Shown: piece after piece, positions 1 to 5,156 of the stretch | How positions within the stretch are numbered: the stretch's first letter is position 1 | Layout: each line of letters begins with the position of its first letter | The notes under the pieces: model-generated | Told to the model about the DNA's origin: nothing | The model's input: the letters and a program-made list of their open reading frames with translations, nothing else | Database searches by the model: none | Origin: Rhodobiaceae bacterium | GTDB taxonomy: Bacteria > Pseudomonadota > Alphaproteobacteria > Parvibaculales > Parvibaculaceae | Direction of reading: 5' to 3' | DNA length: 6,962 nt | Assembly (NCBI GenBank): GCA_002746275.1 | Contig: NVWR01000004.1 | Location: 73,760 to 80,721 of the forward strand | Position numbers and translations under genes: made by a program

Positions 1-1952
1 CGTGCCCGAACAGGCGCGCCCACACGGTAGCGACGGTCACTCAGCGAAATGACGCCGCCTGCCACCATGATCAATGCGCCCACCCATATCCACGGCACCA
101 GAGGGTTCACATAGGCCCGGAATGTCCAGGCCCCCTCCCCCGTGGCCTCTCCCAACACCACGTAGAGATCGGCAATCCACACTGTGTAAATTGCGGCCTC
201 TGTGGTTGGCATGCCGGAAACGGTATAAACCCGCTTCTCGGGGTACAGGGTGACGATTTCCCTACCGTCGCGCTCGACAAATATCTCGGCCTGATCGGCC
301 CGGAAGTTGGCTCCATTATAAGAACCGATGCTGCGCAGGGTAAGCGTGTAGCCCCCCACTTCCATCTTTGAGCCCAATGCCAGGGTCTCAATACTCTCCA
401 CCCGCCACGCGCTGATGCCCACGATGCCAATGACCATCACTCCCACACCTGCATGCGCGAGCGCTGTGCCCCAGGCAGAGCGCGGCAGCTTCAGGGCTTT
501 GGAAGCAGCTTCGCGCAGACTGGCGCCTCGGAACAGTCGGATACGGTACGCGATTTCTGTTGCCGCCCCGGCGATCAGCCATGCGCCGATGCCGATGCCA
601 AAAGGTGCTCCCCAAGGACCATCATTCTGCCAGACCCACACGGCTGCAAGTCCAGTGATACCGATGAAGCCCGCTGCGCCCAGACGCTGGGTGACCCCCA
701 GCAGATCGGCCCGTTTCCACCCCAACATCGGCCCGAAGGGGATGAGCAGTAGCAGCGGTGCCATGATCGGGATGAATGTCAGATTGTAAAACGGTGCACC
801 AACCGAAATTTTCGCCCCGTCCAAAGCATCAAGCACCAGAGGATAGAGCGTGCCAACAAAGACGGTGGCGGTTGCCGTTGTCAGCAACAGGTTGTTGATG
901 ATCAACGCGGTCTCGCGGCTGATCGGCGCAAACAGGCCCTCCACCTTCAGGGCCGGCGCACGTACGGCGTAAAGCAACAGCGCGCCCCCAATGAGGAGGA
1001 CCAGGATGGCAAGGATGGCCATGCCGCGTTCCGGATCCACAGCAAACGCGTGGACGGAGGTGAGCACACCCGAGCGCACAAGGAATGTGCCGATCAGGCT
1101 CAGGCCGAACGTGAAGATGGCAAGCAGCAAGGTCCATCGTTTGAGCGCGCCGCGCTTTTCAACAACGATGGCGGAGTGCAGCAGCGCCGTGCCCAACAAC
1201 CAAGGCATGAGAGACGCGTTCTCCACCGGGTCCCAGAACCACCAGCCTCCCCAACCGAGCTCGTAATAGGCCCACCAGGAACCCATGGCGACGCCGAGGG
1301 TCAGCGAGCACCAGGCCGCCAGCGTCCAAGGCCGAACCCAGCGCGCCCAAGCGGGGTCAACCCGGCCTTCGAGCAGCGCTGCCACAGCGAATGAAAAGGC
1401 GATCGAAAACCCGACATAGCCCGCATAGAGAAACGGCGGATGAAAAGCCAATCCCGGGTCCTGCAAAATGGGGTTCAGACCATTGCCATCAAACGGCGCT
1501 GGATCGAGCCGCAAGAACGGGTTGGAGGTAAACAGAAGAAACAGCAGGAAGGCGACGCCAATTAGCCCCTGCACGCCCAATACCCGCGCACGCAATCCAT
1601 CGGGCAGATTGTGCCCAAAGAAAGCGACAGCCCCGCCGAAGGTCGCCAGGATCAAAGTCCAAAGCAGCATCGAGCCTTCGTGGTTTCCCCAGGCGCCCGA
1701 GAGTTTGTAGATCATCGGCTTGGCGCTATGAGAATTTGCAGCGACCAAGCTCAGCGAAAAATCAGATACTGCAAACGCATAGACAAGAGCGCCGAACGAG
1801 GTGAGCAGGAGCACGAACTGCATCCGGGCAGAAGGAACAGCGACCCGACCGAGGGCGGGATTTATATACATGCCCACCAGCGGCCCCAGCGCCTGGACGA
1901 GGGCGACGCCCAAGGCCAGCACCAGCGCAAAATGTCCAAGTTCGGTGATCAT
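1..1952 (-). CDS. ccmF: CcmF, haem lyase core subunit of cytochrome c maturation (3' end cut by window edge)
   Basis: CcmF is the multi-pass inner-membrane subunit of the System I holocytochrome c synthase. It takes haem from holo-CcmE and, with CcmH and CcmI, attaches it to CXXCH apocytochromes in the periplasm. The frame is open for 650 codons from the ATG at 1952 and runs off the left edge. Family members are about 650-660 residues, so only a few C-terminal residues should be missing. The haem-handling WWD motif [14 protein letters not shown] is at residues 234-247. The four conserved histidines are present at H171 ([10 protein letters not shown]), H259, H301 ([10 protein letters not shown]) and H500, matching the E. 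coli positions closely. HEGSMLLW is at 91-98, and hydrophobic segments recur throughout. The start overlaps the ccmE stop as ATGA, with an AGGG nine bases upstream, so translation is probably coupled. Identification is secure; topology was not computed. Confidence 0.97.
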   Translation of the reverse strand, partial: MITELGHFALVLALGVALVQALGPLVGMYINPALGRVAVPSARMQFVLLLTSFGALVYAFAVSDFSLSLVAANSHSAKPMIYKLSGAWGNHEGSMLLWTLILATFGGAVAFFGHNLPDGLRARVLGVQGLIGVAFLLFLLFTSNPFLRLDPAPFDGNGLNPILQDPGLAFHPPFLYAGYVGFSIAFSFAVAALLEGRVDPAWARWVRPWTLAAWCSLTLGVAMGSWWAYYELGWGGWWFWDPVENASLMPWLLGTALLHSAIVVEKRGALKRWTLLLAIFTFGLSLIGTFLVRSGVLTSVHAFAVDPERGMAILAILVLLIGGALLLYAVRAPALKVEGLFAPISRETALIINNLLLTTATATVFVGTLYPLVLDALDGAKISVGAPFYNLTFIPIMAPLLLLIPFGPMLGWKRADLLGVTQRLGAAGFIGITGLAAVWVWQNDGPWGAPFGIGIGAWLIAGAATEIAYRIRLFRGASLREAASKALKLPRSAWGTALAHAGVGVMVIGIVGISAWRVESIETLALGSKMEVGGYTLTLRSIGSYNGANFRADQAEIFVERDGREIVTLYPEKRVYTVSGMPTTEAAIYTVWIADLYVVLGEATGEGAWTFRAYVNPLVPWIWVGALIMVAGGVISLSDRRYRVGAPVRA

Positions 1953-2389
1953 GGTGTGTCGCCCTGCCAATTGCCGGAGCGTCGCAAAGCGTCTGCCACT
2001 TCGGGCGGCATGTAGTTTTCATCGTGCTTGGCCAACACGGTGTCAGCTGCAAAGGTGCCGTCGGCCAACAAGACGCCTTCCGTCACCACCCCTTGTCCCT
2101 CGCGAAACAGGTCCGGCAACAGGCCGACATAAGTGACCGTCAGAGTTTCGCTGAAATCTGTCACCTCAAATCGCACGTGCGCATCGGTGCCGCGGACGAC
2201 ACTGCCTTCCACCACCAGCCCGCCGACCCGCATGCGGGTACCCGGGACGATGTCCTGTTCAGCCACATCACTGGGACCGTAAAAGAAGACGATATTGTCT
2301 CTGAGCGCAAAGAGCACAAGCCCAACGGCCACGCCTAGAATACTAAGACTGACGCCGATCAGGGCGGCGCGGCGCTGCTTGCGCGTCAT
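1949..2389 (-). CDS. ccmE: CcmE, periplasmic haem chaperone of cytochrome c maturation
   Basis: CcmE receives haem from the CcmABCD complex, holds it covalently through one histidine and delivers it to CcmF. The 146-residue product has the usual family length. It begins with a basic MTRKQRR stretch and one membrane anchor (about residues 9-28), followed by a periplasmic beta-barrel (OB-fold) domain containing the [10 protein letters not shown] and [16 protein letters not shown] stretches. The haem-binding signature [10 protein letters not shown] is at 121-130: H122 is the expected covalent haem ligand and Y126 the conserved tyrosine. The ATG at 2389 was chosen over a longer frame opening at 2476 because MTRKQRR is the family's normal N terminus and a GGAG lies eight bases upstream. 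The stop overlaps the ccmF start by four bases. Unusually, the gene upstream is not ccmI but a cell-wall-hydrolase-like gene ending 147 bp away. Confidence 0.97.
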   Translation of the reverse strand: MTRKQRRAALIGVSLSILGVAVGLVLFALRDNIVFFYGPSDVAEQDIVPGTRMRVGGLVVEGSVVRGTDAHVRFEVTDFSETLTVTYVGLLPDLFREGQGVVTEGVLLADGTFAADTVLAKHDENYMPPEVADALRRSGNWQGDTP

Positions 2390-2440
2390 TGAGAGGGCTC
2401 CGATAGAATTAAGAGGGCGACCAACTGTAACAGACCTCCT
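2386..2440 (-). promoter_or_regulatory. ccmE leader: strong Shine-Dalgarno and possible 12-codon leader peptide
   Basis: A perfect AGGAGGT (complement of 2434-2440) lies about 45 bases before ccmE, too far to serve its ATG, which has its own GGAG. Nine bases after it a TTG at 2424 opens a 12-codon frame, [12 protein letters not shown] if started there. Its TGA overlaps the ccmE ATG as ATGA. This would be a hydrophobic leader peptide translationally coupled to ccmE. The SD, frame and overlap are seen directly; the TTG start and any regulatory role are inference. The SD could be a chance match, and I see no convincing -35/-10 pair in this 147-bp gap. Confidence 0.3.
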
Positions 2441-2493
2441 GATATAACGAGCCGAAGGGCGCGCGGAAACCGGCAAATCGCCGCGGAACGCCC

Positions 2494-2535
2494 AAAAAGT
2501 CCAGAAATCAGCCGCGCTACCAGAATGGACTTTTT
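2494..2535 (-). terminator. Probable intrinsic terminator of the GH46-like gene
   Basis: A perfect 10-base inverted repeat (aaaaagtcca at 2494-2503, tggacttttt at 2526-2535) flanks a 22-base loop and starts one base after the hydrolase stop codon. Read on the minus strand, the GTCCA/TGGAC stem is followed by TTTTT, the shape of a rho-independent terminator. The GC part of the stem is only five pairs and the loop is long, so strength is uncertain. If it works, ccmE and ccmF need their own promoter between about 2390 and 2493. Confidence 0.5.
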
Positions 2536-2536
2536 G

Positions 2537-3472
2537 TCAAAGGCCAAAGGCTGCCCTTGTGATGGGCCCCACCATGCCATCTGCATCCAGCCCCAATTCA
2601 CGCTGCCGCTCCACGACCAGACGTTTCAGGCTCTCATCAAAGATACCATCCACGTTGATTGCATATCCAACAGCCACCAGCGCCTGCTCCAGGGCTTTCA
2701 CATCGGCCCCGCTCATGGGAGGGCTTGTGAGTTTCAACGTACGGAGCCCCGCATCTTCCGCCGTCACCCGAACAGGTGCCTCCGCTGACAGCGCTTCCGC
2801 ATCCACCCGAACGCCCCGCGCGACGAAAGGTAATTCAAGCGCCCAATTGTCCGCCTCCATCAGCGCCAACAGCGTGTCCATCCGGTAGACAGTTCGTTGG
2901 AGCAATCTGTTGCTGTGCCCGGCCAGCCAGTCGCGCCGCTGGGTGACGTAGGCCTTTATCCAGGCTTTTTCTCCCATATCCTCCGGTATTCCCTGGCGGT
3001 CCAAAGTCCGGTCTTTGATGAAGCGCCAGGAGCCGTGAATGTGGCTGTCATAGATCACGGCAAGCGACAGGGGGAGAAACAGGCCGAGGGTTCCCGCAGC
3101 AGATTGGGAAGGCCCCCAATAGGCATCATCGAAAAACCGGTCCTGAACGGTGTGCATCACCGGGTCGTCCCCAGCAGAGTGCAGCAGATCCTTGAACTTG
3201 GCATCGAAATCCAGACTCACGTCCAGATCATCCAGTTGCGGCAGATAGTTTTCGAGATGCCGCGCAAATGCAGCCCCTGTCGCCTGCACATAGCGTTTGA
3301 TGAGGAGGTGGAGATTGCCGGACGCGAGGGTTGTTTGCGCGCGCCCATAGGTCAAATGCCCGGTGTCTCCCGGCAGCAAGGTTACTTTTCCATAGTCTCC
3401 GATGGCAGCGCCGGTCTCAAAGATATTCACGACCGCTTGCGCCGCCTTTTTCTGCAGTTCGGTAATGCTCAT
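2537..3472 (-). CDS. GH46 chitosanase-like hydrolase with C-terminal peptidoglycan-binding domain
   Basis: The 311-residue product has two parts. Residues 8-215 resemble GH46 chitosanases of the lysozyme-like superfamily. E19 (NIFETG) and D36 (LPGDTGHLTYG) stand 17 residues apart, close to the 18-residue spacing of the catalytic Glu/Asp pair (E22, D40) in Streptomyces chitosanase. FFDDAYWGPSQ (113-123) and YDSHIHG (141-147) match the family's YFDPAVSQ and YDAIVMHG stretches. Residues 254-311 form a PG_binding_1 repeat (VDGIFDESL, LGLDADGMVGPITRAAF). It should cleave a glycan: chitosan by family, but peptidoglycan fits the binding domain better. No signal peptide or membrane segment is visible. 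The start at 3472 has AGGGA seven bases upstream; an in-frame ATG at 3526 has no SD and adds no export signal. The gene diverges from the lipoprotein gene, ends at a likely terminator and sits inside the ccm cluster, where it has no obvious role. Phage-type endolysin ancestry is possible. The C-terminal domain is secure; the substrate is not. Confidence 0.85.
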   Translation of the reverse strand: MSITELQKKAAQAVVNIFETGAAIGDYGKVTLLPGDTGHLTYGRAQTTLASGNLHLLIKRYVQATGAAFARHLENYLPQLDDLDVSLDFDAKFKDLLHSAGDDPVMHTVQDRFFDDAYWGPSQSAAGTLGLFLPLSLAVIYDSHIHGSWRFIKDRTLDRQGIPEDMGEKAWIKAYVTQRRDWLAGHSNRLLQRTVYRMDTLLALMEADNWALELPFVARGVRVDAEALSAEAPVRVTAEDAGLRTLKLTSPPMSGADVKALEQALVAVGYAINVDGIFDESLKRLVVERQRELGLDADGMVGPITRAAFGL

Positions 3473-3577
3473 CTCGTTTTCCCTATGTGGAAGGCCCCGT
3501 CCGGAAGGTTGACCCGGCAGCGTCATTTATGACTTCATGTGCCCAGTCTGGGTGCGGTTAAGAAGATAGGGGATAAG
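3473..3577. promoter_or_regulatory. Divergent intergenic region with two short palindromes
   Basis: These 105 bp separate the divergent hydrolase and lipoprotein starts and must hold promoters for both unless longer transcripts read in. There are two perfect dyads: gtcatttatgac (3522-3533, five-base arms) and cccagtctggg (3542-3552, five-base arms), centred about 20 bp apart. A TTGACC at 3509-3514 resembles a plus-strand -35 element, but no good -10 lies at the right distance. Either dyad could be an operator. No regulator gene is visible nearby. A GTG at 3539, in frame with the lipoprotein, falls between the two dyads and has no SD. Confidence 0.35.
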
Positions 3578-4201
3578 ATGTATTTGTCACGTAGCAGGTT
3601 GGCCCGGGGGATGCAGATCTCCGCCATAGGGGTTTTTCTATTCGCCCTTTCTGCCTGTTTTCCCACTTCCCAATATCCCATTTCTGGGACACCGCTGGAA
3701 AACCTCGACGATACTTTTTCCGGTATCTGGGAAGGCACACTGGGGGATAGCCCTGTGACCGTGCTTTTTATCCAGCAAGGACAGGATGATACCGGCACCC
3801 ATCACATTGGAGGGTTGATTGTCGCCCATCACGCAGAGCGGTTGTCTCTCAACGAGGGATGGTTGGAATTTGGTGCTGAAGTGTCCGTCGTCAGGGGCGA
3901 GATTTTCCTCTCCGCCAGGCTCAAGCAAATGGACGGTCAACCAACAGAGGCCGACGAGCAGGGTTATTACCTCTTCCGCGTGCAGCTGGAAGAGACCTCC
4001 ATGACCCTCTCGCGAATGGATAATATGGTGACGGCTGAACTGGTTGAGAGAAGCGCATTGCAGGGAACAGTCGATCATTCGGGCCCCCTGCCCACCGTCG
4101 AGTTGACCAGTGACGGACAGGACCTGCGTGCCTTTTTCATGACAGCCGATCTGGACGAAGTTTTCTCCCGGGTGTACGCGCGCTTTACCCGCCGTCGCTG
4201 A
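3578..4201 (+). CDS. Predicted outer-membrane lipoprotein of unknown family
   Basis: The 207-residue product begins with a lipoprotein signal peptide: basic n-region (RSRLARG), hydrophobic core (about residues 13-24) and lipobox LSAC with the lipidated cysteine at C27. Phenylalanine follows the cysteine, so by the E. coli sorting rule it should go to the outer membrane. The mature part has no other membrane segment and looks beta-rich, with a FSGIWEGTLGDSPVTVLFI strand pair near 48-65 and an HH pair at 75-76 and again at 84-85. It ends with a basic RFTRRR tail. I do not recognise the family and propose no function. The ATG at 3578 has AGGGG five bases upstream and gives a normal signal peptide; GTG at 3539 would only lengthen the n-region, and ATG 3611 would remove the basic residues. 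It is the only plus-strand gene here, diverging from the hydrolase and converging on ccmI with 24 bp between stops. A link to the hydrolase is suggested only by position. Confidence 0.85.
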   Translation: MYLSRSRLARGMQISAIGVFLFALSACFPTSQYPISGTPLENLDDTFSGIWEGTLGDSPVTVLFIQQGQDDTGTHHIGGLIVAHHAERLSLNEGWLEFGAEVSVVRGEIFLSARLKQMDGQPTEADEQGYYLFRVQLEETSMTLSRMDNMVTAELVERSALQGTVDHSGPLPTVELTSDGQDLRAFFMTADLDEVFSRVYARFTRRR

Positions 4202-4214
4202 TCTGATCCGGCGG
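4189..4214. terminator. Hairpin between convergent lipoprotein and ccmI genes
   Basis: A six-base perfect GC stem, ccgccg (4189-4194) with cggcgg (4209-4214), encloses a 14-base loop containing the lipoprotein stop codon. It lies at the meeting point of two convergent genes, a usual place for a shared terminator. There is no T-tract on either side, so it could equally be a transcript-stabilising hairpin. A second short dyad, actgg-g-ccagt, lies at 4228-4238 across the end of ccmI. Confidence 0.3.
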
Positions 4215-4225
4215 AACTCGGACTG

Positions 4226-5080
4226 CTACTGGGCCAGTCGTTCGCGAACCGCTTGTATTTGATTTTCCACTGCCGAGCGCCAAGCCGCCCCCTCCGGCGC
4301 ATCTGCAAGCAATCGCTCCCAATCGGTGAGAGCCTGTTCGAACTGCCCGGCCTGCGCTTTGGAGAGCGCCAGGTAGAACCGTGCCCGAGCATGCGTTGGG
4401 TCCACCCCCAACGCAGCTTCAAATGCCTGTCGGGCCGGCGCTGGCACCATGCCATCGCCCGATAGTGTCAGGGCTTCTCCAAGCCCTGCCAAAGCATCTG
4501 CATCTCGTCCTTCGATTTGCATGATCCGGCCAAAGGCATTGATGGCATCGCCATACCGACCGAGTTGCAGATAGACCGGCCCAATGAGACGCCAGCCCTG
4601 CGCATCGTCGGGCTCTTCCTTCAACCGTTGCTCCAGCCGGGCAACCAGACCTTCGACGGGCAAAGCATCAAGCGGCTGTGACAGCCGTTCTGCATAAGGT
4701 TGTGCGGGAAGTCCCGGCGTCCCGAGAGAAAGATAGGTACCAAGGACAAAAAGCGGCAGCAGGATGACGATCGCCATGGCCACCGTGCGCCGCGTCCTCA
4801 CAGACAAAGGAGCTGCTGCCACAGAGCCCGCGTCGGCTGCCGCCAATAACCGCCGTGAAATCTCCAACCGTGCGGAGGCGGCCTCGGCCTCCGGCAGGGT
4901 CCCTCTGGCGACGTCGCGGTCCACTTCCAGAAGCTGATCCCGGTACACCGCCACGTCAGCCTCATCGGACTGCTGCTCCTCTGCTCCGCCCGGTAGTGAC
5001 CGCACAAAATACGCCACCACCGCAGCGGTCAGCATAGCCAGCAATAACCAGAGAGTGAATTCGTCGAAACTTAAGGGCAC
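4226..5080 (-). CDS. ccmI: CcmI (CycH), apocytochrome c chaperone of cytochrome c maturation
   Basis: CcmI binds the C terminus of apocytochrome c and presents it to the CcmF/CcmH ligase. From the chosen start the product has 284 residues: a first membrane segment (9-26), a cytoplasmic loop with the family motif VYRDQLLEVDRDVARG (45-60), a second membrane segment (about 97-118), then a periplasmic TPR-like domain (about 142-275; e.g. GWRLIGPVYLQLGRYGDAI and ARFYLALSKAQAGQFEQAL). This is the normal alphaproteobacterial architecture. The GTG at 5080 is preferred because GGAGA lies six bases upstream and the protein then opens directly into the first membrane helix. An in-frame ATG at 5119 adds 13 unconserved residues and lacks an SD. 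The kinase gene ends 76 bp upstream on the same strand, so co-transcription is possible. Downstream the gene faces a convergent lipoprotein gene, so it cannot share a simple short operon with ccmE unless transcription crosses the inserted pair. Confidence 0.95.
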   Translation of the reverse strand: MPLSFDEFTLWLLLAMLTAAVVAYFVRSLPGGAEEQQSDEADVAVYRDQLLEVDRDVARGTLPEAEAASARLEISRRLLAAADAGSVAAAPLSVRTRRTVAMAIVILLPLFVLGTYLSLGTPGLPAQPYAERLSQPLDALPVEGLVARLEQRLKEEPDDAQGWRLIGPVYLQLGRYGDAINAFGRIMQIEGRDADALAGLGEALTLSGDGMVPAPARQAFEAALGVDPTHARARFYLALSKAQAGQFEQALTDWERLLADAPEGAAWRSAVENQIQAVRERLAQ

Positions 5081-5117
5081 AGATGGTCTCCAGGCGGCCA
5101 CATCTCCGTGGGGAGAC
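5081..5117 (-). promoter_or_regulatory. ccmI ribosome-binding site inside competing hairpins
   Basis: On the minus strand GTCTCC (complement of 5112-5117) can pair over six bases with GGAGAC (complement of 5086-5091), which is the ccmI Shine-Dalgarno. The same strand segment, as TCTCC (5112-5116), can instead pair with a nearer GGAGA (5103-5107) across a four-base loop, freeing the Shine-Dalgarno. The two structures are mutually exclusive, as in a translational switch. The pairings are read directly; the stems are short and regulation is inference. Confidence 0.25.
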
Positions 5118-5156
5118 ATAGGGTGGGCCGAGATATAGAGACTTATGCGGCTCGCG

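Noticed and set aside
415..1394. Several plus-strand open frames of about 90-125 codons inside ccmF
   Set aside because: They are rich in Arg, Pro and Ala as expected of reverse-strand reading of a GC-rich gene, and CcmF motifs run uninterrupted through the region on the minus strand.
2390..2476. Upstream in-frame extension of ccmE by 29 codons
   Set aside because: The extension is unlike any CcmE N terminus, and the ATG at 2389 has a well-placed SD followed by the conserved MTRKQRR.
2897..3532. Plus-strand open frame of 211 codons antisense to the hydrolase gene
   Set aside because: It is a shadow of the GH46-like gene, has no recognisable domain, and the opposite strand has clear catalytic and binding-domain motifs.
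3638..4078. Minus-strand open frame of 146 codons antisense to the lipoprotein gene
   Set aside because: No SD or domain was noted, while the plus strand carries a full signal peptide, lipobox and SD.
2483..4217. gcggaac present at both ends of the inserted pair (2483-2489 and 4211-4217) as a possible target-site duplication
   Set aside because: Seven bases is expected by chance in GC-rich DNA, and no inverted repeats or transposase accompany it.
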